The position numbers were made by a program, and so were the translations under genes. The notes under the pieces are model-generated. The model was not told where the DNA came from, searched no databases, and saw nothing but the letters and a program-made list of their open reading frames with translations. DNA of 64,000 bases from Dechloromonas sp. A34. GTDB lineage: Bacteria > Pseudomonadota > Gammaproteobacteria > Burkholderiales > Rhodocyclaceae. The stretch is from contig NZ_CP102486.1 in the NCBI RefSeq assembly GCF_026261605.1, positions 3,596,001 to 3,660,000 of the forward strand, read 5' to 3'. Of this stretch, positions 8,726 through 17,653 are shown one piece after another; position 1 is the stretch's first letter, and each line of letters starts with the position of its first letter.

Positions 8726-9972
8726 CTATTCCAGAACGGAGATCAGTGGTGCCAGAAATGCCTGTTCATCCAGCGCCAAGGCATCGGCCCGCAACTGCAG
8801 GGTACGGGAGATATTGCGCAGCCGCCAACCGGTTTCATGGACGATGTGATAGACCTCGCCACAGAACGCGCCCTCGTCGCCAGGGGTGTAAGTTTGCAGC
8901 AGGGAATCCACTCCGGTGGCTCGTAGCGCCTTGCGCACGTTGTGGCAGACGTTACCGGCCATTTGCAGGAGGTCGTGCACCTTGCCCGAGGCACTCTGCA
9001 GGAGTTCAAGCACCTTCTGCTCGACCTGATCGAGCTTGAACACGACGTCGCGGGTCTGCTCATAGCAAGGCTGATCGCCATGGCCAAATGATTCAGCCAA
9101 ATCCCGCAGCGACGTGCAGATGTAGGCCTTGAGCACCGGATTGAATTCTTCCGGGATGAGCCTGATGGCCAGTGTGGCCTGGTAGGCCGCCCCTTCGCCG
9201 CCCCGTTCGATGATCGCCGCCATGGCATCGGCGGCCGCCAGAATCGAGCCGATCGGTGAAATCTTCTCCTTGGTCAGCATGAAGGGATAGCCGCTGCCAT
9301 CAAGCCGTTCATGATGCTGGCCGATGCCCTGGCCCACCTCTTCGCGCAGTTTGCCGATTTCCAGCGCCACCATATGGCTAACCTTCGGATGAACCGCCAC
9401 CGAGGCCCATTCCTTGGCGGTCAACGGACGGTCAGCGTGCAGCAAATCCGGGTTCACGTACAGAACACCCAAATCATGCAATAGCGCAGCACTCAGCAAC
9501 AGTTCGGTATCCATCGAGGAGAGTTGGGCATATGCCGCAAAACCGGCGCATAGCGCGATGGTGTGCAATTCGTGCGAATACTCATCGCCGCCACGATTGC
9601 CGTAGGCAGCGGCCAACAACAGCTTCAGGGCGCTCGGCAAGCGCACCAGGCGCAGATGTGACAAAGAGGCAAAGGCGGCCTTGCTGCTGGCCAGGTGACA
9701 GAGAATCGGGTTCGCCAGGATGATTTTTTGGCAGTCATCGGCCACATCGCCGGTGGTAATGCCATTCTCGACCTCAAGCGTCAGCTCAAGCGGCGTCCGC
9801 AACTTGCGGCTGGCCAGTCGCTCCTGCAGGCTCCCGGAAATCTTGCCCCCTTGGCCCACAGCTTCACTCCCTGACTGTCGTAGATATCGTCCGATGCGAT
9901 CACATCGTTCGTTTCGGTCAATGCCATGATCTTGCCAAGGCAGTGATTGTTTACGCTATTGAATGCACTCAT
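8726..9972 (-). CDS. HD-GYP domain protein, probable c-di-GMP phosphodiesterase (single-base frameshift)
   Basis: Two reading frames join into one protein of about 415 aa. The first begins at ATG 9972 (MSAFNSVNNHCLGKIMAL) and runs into the second at the G5 run complementary to 9846-9850; one extra G restores VKLWAKGGKISGSLQERL. The C-terminal part has HDLGVL near residue 164 and HHERLDGSGYP, the metal-binding HD and GYP signatures, so the catalytic residues are intact. It would hydrolyse c-di-GMP. A c-di-GMP-I riboswitch lies in its leader, so the message is probably controlled by the enzyme's own substrate. The frameshift is either an assembly error or a true inactivation. Confidence 0.8.
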
Positions 9973-10050
9973 GAGACATCTGTTCAGTTGGTGTTGCTCG
10001 TTAGACACGGGGACACAACTGACAGAGAGTGAACGGTCAAGCACAGGGGA

Positions 10051-10139
10051 GTACTTGGCAGCCCCGCTATCTTTGACCTGATGGGGTCAGAGGACCGGTG
10101 GCTTTGCGTCCTCGCTTTTCAGTCGAGTTTGCCAGTACC
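10051..10139 (-). promoter_or_regulatory. c-di-GMP-I (GEMM-I) riboswitch
   Basis: Read on the minus strand, the segment has the class I c-di-GMP aptamer hallmarks. A P1 stem pairs GUACUGGCA (5') with UGCCAAGUAC (3'). The conserved GCAAAC is followed by a small hairpin (CUCG/CGAG). The signature GGACGCAAAGCCACCGG is nearly identical to the Vibrio Vc2 core, and UAGCGGGGCUGCC closes the second domain. It lies about 80 nt before the HD-GYP start at 9972. No clear intrinsic terminator follows, so the switch may act on translation. Confidence 0.88.
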
Positions 10140-10145
10140 CACACT

Positions 10146-10174
10146 ACTTTAGTGGCAAATTGCCAGCTTGACAA
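10146..10174 (-). promoter_or_regulatory. sigma-70-type promoter of the riboswitch/HD-GYP transcript
   Basis: TTGTCA (10174-10169) and TAAAGT (10151-10146) are spaced by 17 bp, which places the start site near 10139, exactly at the first P1 nucleotide of the aptamer. The spacer contains a perfect palindrome TGGCAA-A-TTGCCA (10153-10165) that could be an operator. Confidence 0.55.
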
Positions 10175-10264
10175 ATATCAAATTAGCCCACGATAGCGGT
10201 CAAATTTATGCAATTTGGTTTGCCTTGGCAACTATTCAGTTTCCCGTGATTGTTACGACTTAAC

Positions 10265-13200
10265 TTAAGTGTTGCGCTGGCGAATAAAGGCGATGACTTC
10301 ATTGGCCGGCACCGGCCGACTGAAAAGAAAACCCTGCATCAGATCACAACCCCTGCCCCGCAGATATTCGCGCTGCTCGTCCGTTTCAACGCCTTCGGCC
10401 ACGATGCGCAGGCCGAGATTGTGGGCCAGGCCGATGGTCGCATCGCAGATCACGGTACCATCGGCGCTCTGCCCGATCTCCTCGACGAAGCTGCGGTCGA
10501 GCTTAAGCAAGTCGATCGGGAACAGGCGCAGGTAACTCAGCGATGAATAGCCGGTTCCGAAATCGTCAATCGCCAGACCGATCCCCATATCGTGCAGGAT
10601 ATCGAGGATGCGGACGGTTTCCGCCGGTTGCTGCATGGCCACCGATTCGGTGATTTCGAAAACCAGATCGGCGGGATTCAGCCCGAAGGCGTCGATGGCG
10701 CCTTTGGCCAGGATCGGCAAGTTGCCGTTACGCATCTGGATGGCGGAAATGTTCACCGCCATCCTGACGCCGTAGATACCGGCCGCGCGAAAGTCCGCCA
10801 ACTGCTTGCAGGCGGCCCAGAAGACCCACTCGCCGAGCGGCTGGATCAAGCCGCTCTCCTCGGCGATGCCGATGAATTTGCCAGGCAACAGCATTCCCCT
10901 CTCGGGGTGCTGCCAGCGTACCAGCGCCTCGACCCCGGCCACCCGCCCGCTGACGGTGTCGAGTACTGGCTGGAAATGCAGACAGAACTCGTCACGCGAC
11001 AAGGCCTGGCGCAGCCCGTGCTCGATCCCCAGTCGTTCGAGCGCCGCATCGTTCATCCTCGAATCGAAAAACTGGAAATTGTTCCGGCCTGCGGTTTTGG
11101 CGTGATACATCGCGGCATCGGCATTTTTCAACAAGGTGTCGGCGTCGTCGCCGTCGGTCGGGAAAATGGCGATTCCGATACTGGGCGTGGTGAACAGGTC
11201 GTGACCTTCGATCGAGTACGGATCGCCAATGTTGCCGACCACCTTTTCGGCCACTTTCGCCACCGATCCGCTATGTTCGATGCCGGACAGCATGATGACG
11301 AACTCGTCGCCACCGACGCGTGCCACCACATCGCTGTCACGCACACTTTCGGACAGGCGCTTGGCGACCTCGACCAGCATTTGGTCGCCGACATGGTGGC
11401 CGAGGGTGTCGTTGACCGCCTTGAAGCGATCGAGATCGACGAACAGCAAGGCGACCCGCGACCCGTCACGCCGCGCTGCCGACAGCGCCTGATCGAGCCG
11501 CCCTTTCAGGCTGAAGCGATTGAGCAGGCCAGTCAGCACATCGTGATGTGCCATGTGATAGAGCTTTGCCTCGACCGCCCGCTCTGAAGTGACATCGGTA
11601 AAGTGGGCGACGTAATAGCGAATGGTACCGTCCTCGTCGCGAATGACCGATATCGACATCCATTTCGGATAAACACCACCATCCTTCCGGCGATCCCAGA
11701 TTTCCCCCTGCCAGAATCCACGCTCGGTGATGCTCTGCCACATCTGACGGTATTCGTTCTTCGTCGTCCGCCCCGCCGACAGAAAGCGCGGGTTCTTGCC
11801 CAGCGCCTCCTCCGGCAGGAAACCGGTGAGCCTGGTGAAAGCCGGATTGATGGTAATGATGTTGTTGTCGGCATCGGTGATCAGGATTGCCTCGCCGCTG
11901 TACTGGAAGGCGCTGACCAGCAGTTGCATGCGCGCTTCCATCTGATGCTGACCGGTGACATCCTGCGAGGTGCCGATCACGCGCAGCGCCGTGCCATCCT
12001 CGGCATATTCCGGCTCGCAGAACTCCTGAACATACTTGACCCGACCGTCCGGCAACAAAAGCCGGTGTTTCAGGGATACCTGGCGATGCTCCTGAACGGA
12101 TTCGTTCAGTGCCTTGTCGACCGTCGCCTGATCGTCCGGATGAACCCTGGCCATGAAATCGTCGTAATGCGCCCCGCCGGGCACCGGCTCGACTTCGAAG
12201 ATCCGGTAAAGTTCGTCCGAAGAGGTTACGACCCGGGTCGCCAGATCGATTTCCCAACTGCCGACCTGGGCGATTCGTTGCGCCGCTTTCAATTGATCCT
12301 GATGGCGATGCAAGGCATCGGCCGCCAGCAATTCCCGTTTCTGGGCTCGGAACAGCCAGACTAGGACGATGCCCAGACACCAGAACAAGCCCAGGCCAAG
12401 GCCGCCGACAATCAGCGAGCGCTGCCGCCAGGCAGCCATTATGTCGGCCTCGGACAATCCGGCCAGCACGTAAAAGGGATATTGCTCAAGGACGCTGTAG
12501 GCATAAACCCGCCGGACACCGTCGGTCTTGGCGACGAACTCCAGCGTTCCTCTGCCTTCTCCCGCCGCGATACGCTGGTAAATCGGGTGCGCAGTGTCCA
12601 GCGCGCGATTGATTTCAGTGGGCACTGACGGTTGGCGGACGACCAGGAAATGCGTGTCGCTGCGACGAATCGCCAAGGCCCCGCTTTTACCCAGATGGAC
12701 CGTCCGGAACAGGCGCTCGAAATACTCAAGCTCGATGGCCGCACTGACCACCCCGCGGAACGCCCCGTCCGGCCCACGAATCGCCCGTGCCGCGACGATC
12801 GTCGTTCGCCCGGTGATCCGCGAAGTCAGAACTTCCGAGAAGACGATACCGGCATTCGCGTAGTCGCGCAGATGGATGAAGTAGGAACGGTCCCCGAGAT
12901 TGACATAGGCTCCGCCGCCGGCAATGTAAAGCACCTCGCCATTGGCATCGAGCACGCGAAATCCGGCTACTTCCGGAAACACTTGCCGGTGGCGTTCGAA
13001 CTCGGCTTCAATCTGCTGACGAAAACGCGGTACGGCCTCGCGTTGAAGCGACTCGGCGGAGATCCGCGATGTCAGTCCGATCAGGCTGGAATCGACCCGT
13101 CGCAAGGTCGCGTCGAAGCGCGCTTCGATCAGGTCAGCATGGCTCCTGGCGGTGGTCTGGGCCTCGGTCCAGATATCTCGGTAGCCCGACCACAGCACGT

Positions 13201-13294
13201 AACCAAGCAGCACGAAGCCGCCCACGGCCAAGGCTACCAGAGCAATCCACAACTGCCGACCGACCGGCGCATTCTTTCCCGGGGCTAGACCCAT
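10265..13294 (-). CDS. membrane-bound Cache-PAS-PAS-GGDEF-EAL protein
   Basis: 1009 aa c-di-GMP signalling protein. A first membrane helix (about 17-39) and a second (about 293-315, IVGGLGLGLFWCLGIVLVW) bracket a periplasmic Cache-type sensor. Two PAS domains follow (about 335-575). The GGDEF domain keeps GGDEF (near 659) with an inhibitory-site RDSD five residues before it. The EAL domain keeps EALVRW (near 786), NISAIQMRNG and DDFGTGYSSLSYL. Both the cyclase and phosphodiesterase motifs are intact, so net activity cannot be read from sequence. It lies next to the riboswitch-controlled HD-GYP gene but is transcribed separately. Confidence 0.92.
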   Translation of the reverse strand: MGLAPGKNAPVGRQLWIALVALAVGGFVLLGYVLWSGYRDIWTEAQTTARSHADLIEARFDATLRRVDSSLIGLTSRISAESLQREAVPRFRQQIEAEFERHRQVFPEVAGFRVLDANGEVLYIAGGGAYVNLGDRSYFIHLRDYANAGIVFSEVLTSRITGRTTIVAARAIRGPDGAFRGVVSAAIELEYFERLFRTVHLGKSGALAIRRSDTHFLVVRQPSVPTEINRALDTAHPIYQRIAAGEGRGTLEFVAKTDGVRRVYAYSVLEQYPFYVLAGLSEADIMAAWRQRSLIVGGLGLGLFWCLGIVLVWLFRAQKRELLAADALHRHQDQLKAAQRIAQVGSWEIDLATRVVTSSDELYRIFEVEPVPGGAHYDDFMARVHPDDQATVDKALNESVQEHRQVSLKHRLLLPDGRVKYVQEFCEPEYAEDGTALRVIGTSQDVTGQHQMEARMQLLVSAFQYSGEAILITDADNNIITINPAFTRLTGFLPEEALGKNPRFLSAGRTTKNEYRQMWQSITERGFWQGEIWDRRKDGGVYPKWMSISVIRDEDGTIRYYVAHFTDVTSERAVEAKLYHMAHHDVLTGLLNRFSLKGRLDQALSAARRDGSRVALLFVDLDRFKAVNDTLGHHVGDQMLVEVAKRLSESVRDSDVVARVGGDEFVIMLSGIEHSGSVAKVAEKVVGNIGDPYSIEGHDLFTTPSIGIAIFPTDGDDADTLLKNADAAMYHAKTAGRNNFQFFDSRMNDAALERLGIEHGLRQALSRDEFCLHFQPVLDTVSGRVAGVEALVRWQHPERGMLLPGKFIGIAEESGLIQPLGEWVFWAACKQLADFRAAGIYGVRMAVNISAIQMRNGNLPILAKGAIDAFGLNPADLVFEITESVAMQQPAETVRILDILHDMGIGLAIDDFGTGYSSLSYLRLFPIDLLKLDRSFVEEIGQSADGTVICDATIGLAHNLGLRIVAEGVETDEQREYLRGRGCDLMQGFLFSRPVPANEVIAFIRQRNT

Positions 13295-13430
13295 TGATCG
13301 CCATCTTTTTTCGAGTTATCGAACCGATTCTGAGCAAGCCGTCATCGAATTGCAACCGGTATCGATGACGGAATGCAGACGGGGCTACTGATACTGCGGC
13401 AGGGCACAAACCATCTGCAATCCCAAGGGC

Positions 13431-13453
13431 AAAAAAAAAGCGCCAACGCGCCC
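13431..13453 (-). terminator. probable intrinsic terminator after the 13482-13886 gene
   Basis: On the minus strand GCGC-GTTG-GCGC is followed at once by nine T residues (complement of A9 at 13431-13439). The stem is short but the T run is strong and correctly placed after the stop codon at 13482. Confidence 0.5.
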
Positions 13454-13481
13454 GACAGCATTTCAAATCTCAAACCGCTGT

Positions 13482-13886
13482 TCAGGCCGTTACATTGACC
13501 AACGTACCCGTCGCCTGCCCAAAAACATTGATTACCGCCGCCGGTTCTGCTGTCGTGGCGACAGCCGTTTCGGCCGGCGCCAGCGCGGCACTGATCTGTT
13601 CGCGCAAATCGTTGATCCCGGTTTGCACCTTGCCGATGGATTCCATGGCCACCAGGCCGCGCCGCGCACTCTCGGCTTGACCCTGTGCCTGACCCGACTG
13701 AACCTTCAGCGAACGGGCATTCTCCTGCGCCCGATCGGCCACTGTCTGCGCTTCACGGGCGCGGGATTGCAAGGCACGGGCCTGCTGTTCGGCCTGATCG
13801 GCATTGCGCTGCGCCTGTTGTTGCTGAATCTGCGACCAGATCCCGCCGCTCGGCGACTGCAAACCTGAAGACGAGGTTATCGCCAT
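13482..13886 (-). CDS. small Gln/Ala-rich coiled-coil protein with TGTLVNVTA tail
   Basis: 134 aa, no recognised family. Residues about 15-85 are rich in Gln, Ala, Arg and Glu in a heptad-like pattern (IQQQQAQRNADQAEQQARAL), predicting a coiled coil. The end, GQATGTLVNVTA, matches that of the next gene upstream (GQRTGTLINVTA), so the two look like paralogues sharing a C-terminal tag. The start is chosen after GGGAGGTG. No signal peptide or membrane segment. Function unknown. Confidence 0.7.
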   Translation of the reverse strand: MAITSSSGLQSPSGGIWSQIQQQQAQRNADQAEQQARALQSRAREAQTVADRAQENARSLKVQSGQAQGQAESARRGLVAMESIGKVQTGINDLREQISAALAPAETAVATTAEPAAVINVFGQATGTLVNVTA

Positions 13887-13927
13887 GTTCACACCTCCCG
13901 GCAGTGCCAAGCACCGCCCATGAGGTT

Positions 13928-14146
13928 TCAGGCAGTCACATTGATCAACGTACCTGTACGTTGACCTTGAGCATTCGTTACCGGCTTGGGCGCTTCTTCC
14001 TTCAGCTCGACACGCTCTGCGGGACGCGGCTCCTGCTTCTCGATCGCTTGCGCCTGTTGCGTTTGTTGAGACTGCTGCGTTTGCGTCGGCTGAGTACCGG
14101 GATTGGTAAAGGCGTTGACATTCGACGTCACGGATTGGATCGCCAT
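13928..14146 (-). CDS. small Gln-rich protein with TGTLINVTA tail
   Basis: 72 aa, starting MAIQSVTSNVNAF behind a strong AAGGAGG site. The middle is a low-complexity Gln/Thr stretch (TQPTQTQQSQQTQQAQ) and the last 12 residues match the downstream neighbour's tail. The first three residues (MAI) and the Ser-rich opening are also shared, supporting common ancestry. Both are on the minus strand 41 bp apart and probably form an operon. Function unknown. Confidence 0.7.
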   Translation of the reverse strand: MAIQSVTSNVNAFTNPGTQPTQTQQSQQTQQAQAIEKQEPRPAERVELKEEAPKPVTNAQGQRTGTLINVTA

Positions 14147-14362
14147 ACGACCTCCTTGGCAAGAAAACGGCTCGTGCTTTGAATCTACACCATCCCGGCT
14201 ATTTTTCCAGAGCCAATTGCCCCAGTCGATGCGAGTTGAAACCCTTTGAGGCCGCCACTCCGCCGTGCCATGAGATCGACCGCTGGGGCACAACAGATTG
14301 TCAATTGGGGCTTTGACGCCAGATGAACTAGCATGAAAAGGTGAAGTGCGAATCCATACACC

Positions 14363-15481
14363 ATGTCCCTGATCGTCACCCTTCGCGTCCCGGTCATCCT
14401 CGCGATGATTGTGCTGGCCGGTTGTGCCACGCCCGAGCGAGCCCCCGAATTGGTGCCGCCGCCCCCGGTTGCGGCGAGTACCTGGCGCCAGGTCGATAGC
14501 GACATTGGCGCCGGGTCACGGGCGGCGACCAGCGCTGCCCGGAGTTTCGCCTATAGCCAGATGGAGAACTGGAAGCAGCTGGCCAGCCAAAGAGCCGAGG
14601 CGGATTTCATTCCCTGGTTCTCCAGTTACTGGACCCAGCAATGGCTGACCGCCAAGGTTGCCTGGTACAACCTGAGCTCCGGGGATACGACCGATCCGCC
14701 GGTTAACCGACTGGCCGCCTATTTGCAGGAGCAATACCATGACCGCGTACTGGCTCCGGTCGCCGAGGAAGTCGATCCCGAAACGATCAGGGCACAGGCG
14801 ACCAAACTCTACATTCGGCATTTGAGCGAGCAAGTTCAGCCCATCGCGCAGCGTTACGGCGTCCCTCAGGATCAGTTCGAACGGCGGCTCCAGGACATAC
14901 CGGCCATTGCCCTCGCCCCGCCAGCGGCCCATAACGCTTCCCTTTACCAGATTGTCTATAGCGAACCGATCGACAACCTGCCGGCTTATGCTGCCTTGCT
15001 CCGACAAGCCCGCGAAGCCGCGGCGAATGCCGGGGCCGGGCTGTCGAAGAAACGGATCTCGCCGGTCGCCAAGCAGGTCAGCGAGAAACTGATGGATCGG
15101 CTGGCGATCAGCGGCGGGGCGAGCGCCGCGTCGGCTCTGGTCGGCGGCATCGCCGGCACGGTGATTTCCCTTGGCGCGGCCGGCATCGGCGTCATGCTGC
15201 ACGAGGCAGGGCGCGCGGAAATCGAGTCACAGCTTCGCGAAACCCTAAACGCCGCGATGGACGACATGTGGCACATTTTGATGGACGACCCCAACACCGG
15301 GATGATGGCGGGAATCTATTACCTTTCCGAGCAGATCGAAAAAAGCACGCCGCAAACCTTTACGCAACCGGTCGAGCCCGCGAGGCAAGCGCTAGAAACA
15401 CTCTTGCCCGACGAGTCGCCGGCACAGGAGCAAACAGGCAATGACGAAGCGCCCGACGAGAATGGCGCAGGCAAGGAATAG
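14363..15481 (+). CDS. hypothetical lipoprotein with one central hydrophobic Gly/Ala segment
   Basis: 372 aa. A signal sequence ends in the lipobox LAGC (Cys about residue 21), so the protein should be lipidated. Most of the mature part looks helical. A Gly/Ala-rich hydrophobic stretch (GGIAGTVISLGAAGIGVM, about residues 253-270) could span or enter a membrane. The last 40 residues are acidic and Pro-rich. No family recognised. It stands alone, divergent from the small paralogue pair and convergent with the Hsp70-like gene. No good ribosome site lies directly before this ATG, so the start is less certain. Confidence 0.7.
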   Translation: MSLIVTLRVPVILAMIVLAGCATPERAPELVPPPPVAASTWRQVDSDIGAGSRAATSAARSFAYSQMENWKQLASQRAEADFIPWFSSYWTQQWLTAKVAWYNLSSGDTTDPPVNRLAAYLQEQYHDRVLAPVAEEVDPETIRAQATKLYIRHLSEQVQPIAQRYGVPQDQFERRLQDIPAIALAPPAAHNASLYQIVYSEPIDNLPAYAALLRQAREAAANAGAGLSKKRISPVAKQVSEKLMDRLAISGGASAASALVGGIAGTVISLGAAGIGVMLHEAGRAEIESQLRETLNAAMDDMWHILMDDPNTGMMAGIYYLSEQIEKSTPQTFTQPVEPARQALETLLPDESPAQEQTGNDEAPDENGAGKE

Positions 15482-15520
15482 GCAGTGATCCCTTCGGCTT
15501 GGCTCGAACCTTCGTAAACC

Positions 15521-16807
15521 CTAGCGCCGAGGATCGTCCACGGTGCCGTAACGGCGCGCCGCATCAACCGCCAGGCCGGCCCCGATGCTGCCGAAAAGGT
15601 CGCCCTCGACGACCCGCGCCTGCGGCAGCAATGCCGCGATGCGCCGGCGCAGCAGCGGGATGCCACTCGAGCCGCCGGTGAAGAAAATGGTGTCGATGCC
15701 GGTCGCGGCCAGACCCGCCGTGGGCAGCAGCCGGGCGACCGCAGTTTCGACCTGATCGACGAGCATTTCCGTGGCCAGATCGAACTCGGCGCGCGTAAGC
15801 AGCTTTTGCTCGTCGGGGGCAAAACGTTCGAGCGACAGGACGGCCGTATCGCCATCGGAGAGATCAATCTTGGCCTGTTCGACCTGATGCGCCAGCCAGT
15901 GGCCGGCGCGCTCGCGGATCAGGGCAAGCAGCCGGTTCAGGCGTTCCGGCTCCATGGCGTCGAGGACGAGGCGCTGCTGGTCGGCCCATACCGGGCGGGC
16001 GTAGGCGAAGTTGATGGTGTGCCAGGTAGCGAGATTGAAATAAACGCTGGCCGGCATTTCACGCCCGCTTTTCAGGCGGCTGCGGTGGCCGAGCAGGGGC
16101 ATGACCGCGGCCAGGCTCAGGTGCTTGTCGAAATCGGTGCCGCCAATATGGATGCCGCCATTGGCCAGCACGTCGCTCCAGCGTTCCGCCGCCTTGAGCC
16201 GCTCCGGGGCGAGGCGGACGATGGAAAAATCGGAAGTACCGCCGCCAATGTCGGCGACCAGCACCACCTCCTCGCGGGCCAGGGTGGTTTCGTAATGAAA
16301 GGCGGCGGCGATCGGTTCGTACTGGAAACTCACCTCCCTGAAGCCGATGGCGCGGGCGATCCCGGCCAGCGTATCTTCGGCGACGCGGTCGGCCGCCGAA
16401 TCGTCATCGACAAAAAACACCGGCCGCCCGAAAACCGCCTGCTCGAAGGCGCGTTCGCCCCGCGCTTCGGCGCGCGCCTTCAAGCTGGCGATGAAGCGGG
16501 TGAGCAGGTCGCGAAAGCCGATGACGCTGCCTTGAACTTCGGTGCGCCCGTCGATCAGGCTGCTGCCGAGCAGGCTCTTCAGCGAACGCATCAGCCGCCC
16601 CTCGTAGCCGTCGAGATATTCGCGCAGCCCGGCCCGGCCGAAACTGACCGAGTTCTCCTCGGCATTGAAAAAGACCACCGAGGGCAGCGTCGGCTTGCCG
16701 TCTTCCAGCGCCAGCAAGGTCGGCAGCCCCGGCCGCAACCAGCCGACGGTGGAATTGGAGGTGCCGAAATCGATACCGCAGGCGCGGGCGGGAGAAGAGT
16801 GAGACAT
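15521..16807 (-). CDS. YegD-like Hsp70 family protein
   Basis: 428 aa with the actin/Hsp70 nucleotide-binding fold only. The phosphate-1 loop reads GIDFGTSNSTVG near residue 10, the phosphate-2 loop reads VADIGGGTSDFSIV, and the adenosine motif reads FFTGGSSGIPLLRR near the C-terminus. It lacks the DnaK substrate-binding and lid domains, as in E. coli YegD (about 450 aa). Cytoplasmic ATPase of uncertain client. The ATG at 16807 places the phosphate-1 loop at the usual distance; an upstream in-frame extension has no Hsp70 similarity. Confidence 0.88.
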   Translation of the reverse strand: MSHSSPARACGIDFGTSNSTVGWLRPGLPTLLALEDGKPTLPSVVFFNAEENSVSFGRAGLREYLDGYEGRLMRSLKSLLGSSLIDGRTEVQGSVIGFRDLLTRFIASLKARAEARGERAFEQAVFGRPVFFVDDDSAADRVAEDTLAGIARAIGFREVSFQYEPIAAAFHYETTLAREEVVLVADIGGGTSDFSIVRLAPERLKAAERWSDVLANGGIHIGGTDFDKHLSLAAVMPLLGHRSRLKSGREMPASVYFNLATWHTINFAYARPVWADQQRLVLDAMEPERLNRLLALIRERAGHWLAHQVEQAKIDLSDGDTAVLSLERFAPDEQKLLTRAEFDLATEMLVDQVETAVARLLPTAGLAATGIDTIFFTGGSSGIPLLRRRIAALLPQARVVEGDLFGSIGAGLAVDAARRYGTVDDPRR

Positions 16808-17017
16808 CGCTAGGCTTTGCGGGAGGGGGCGCGATGCTACGCGGGGCCGACGATGCTGTCCACAACCAAGCACGGCCGGATGACGCCGCGAGCGCCGGCA
16901 ACTTGGTTTATCCTTTGCCGCCACGGCGACCGCGACGAGCCCGCCCCGACCGAACGGGCGGGATCGTTTGCGCCGGCCATTGCAAACAATTCAACAACCC
17001 AGCCAAGGAATCTCTCC

Positions 17018-17419
17018 ATGCGTGTTTTGCCCCTGACCATCCTAGCCGCCATCCTGTCCATTTCCGCCACCGCCCAGGCCGCACCGAATGTCGAAACCCT
17101 GCCCTCCGGCGTGCGTGTCGAGCACGTGACGCCGGGCACCGGCGCCTCGCCGTCGGCGACCAGCAACGTGACCGTGCATTACCGCGGCACCCTGCTCAAC
17201 GGCACCGAGTTCGACAGCTCGTTCAAGCGCAACCAGCCCGCCACCTTCGGCCTCAACCAGGTCATTCCCTGCTGGACCCAAGGCGTGCAGAAGATGAAGG
17301 TCGGCGGCACCGCCAAGCTCACCTGCCCTTCCGAAACTGCCTACGGCTCGCGCGACCTTGGCAAGATTCCGCCGAACAGCGTACTGAATTTCGAAATCCA
17401 GCTCCTCGACAGCAAGTGA
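17018..17419 (+). CDS. periplasmic FKBP-type peptidyl-prolyl cis-trans isomerase
   Basis: 133 aa: signal peptide (MRVLPLTILAAILSISATAQA) and one FKBP domain with VTVHYRGTLLNGTEFDSS, the GVQKMKVGGTAKLTCP loop and the C-terminal IPPNSVLNFEIQLL strand. This is a minimal secreted FKBP that catalyses proline isomerisation during folding of exported proteins. An AAGGAA site precedes the ATG. It stands alone between the Hsp70-like gene and the operator of the aldolase gene. Confidence 0.92.
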   Translation: MRVLPLTILAAILSISATAQAAPNVETLPSGVRVEHVTPGTGASPSATSNVTVHYRGTLLNGTEFDSSFKRNQPATFGLNQVIPCWTQGVQKMKVGGTAKLTCPSETAYGSRDLGKIPPNSVLNFEIQLLDSK

Positions 17420-17470
17420 GTCTGTATTCCCGGTGTTTGCCAGATTGGCGCCACATCGGGAATCGAATCG

Positions 17471-17517
17471 ATACCCAGGCGGTATCAAAATCAACACAAA
17501 TTTGTATTGGACAGTAT
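17471..17517 (+). promoter_or_regulatory. bipartite LysR operator (copy 1) before the HpaI-type aldolase
   Basis: ATACC-CAGGC-GGTAT (17471-17485), an ATAC-N7-GTAT palindrome, is followed 32 bp centre-to-centre by TGTATTGGACAGTAT (17503-17517), which contains a -35-like TTGGAC. The same arrangement recurs three times in the window. ATAC-N7-GTAT is the known CatM/BenM recognition sequence, and a regulator of that type is encoded at 40678-41577. Confidence 0.75.
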
Positions 17518-17653
17518 GAAACACCTTCCGACATAGTTGCTTTCCGTGTCGGGGTGAGCCAAACCAAAATAACCATTCTCTCCCGCGCGAACGGCACTTC
17601 ATGGCGGCATGCCGCTCCCCACCGTCGAATAATCAACCGGACACAGCTCGCGC

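Noticed and set aside
9846..9850. Phase variation of the HD-GYP gene through the G5 run
   Set aside because: Five bases is short for slipped-strand switching, and two other genes show the same type of loss, which favours sequence error.
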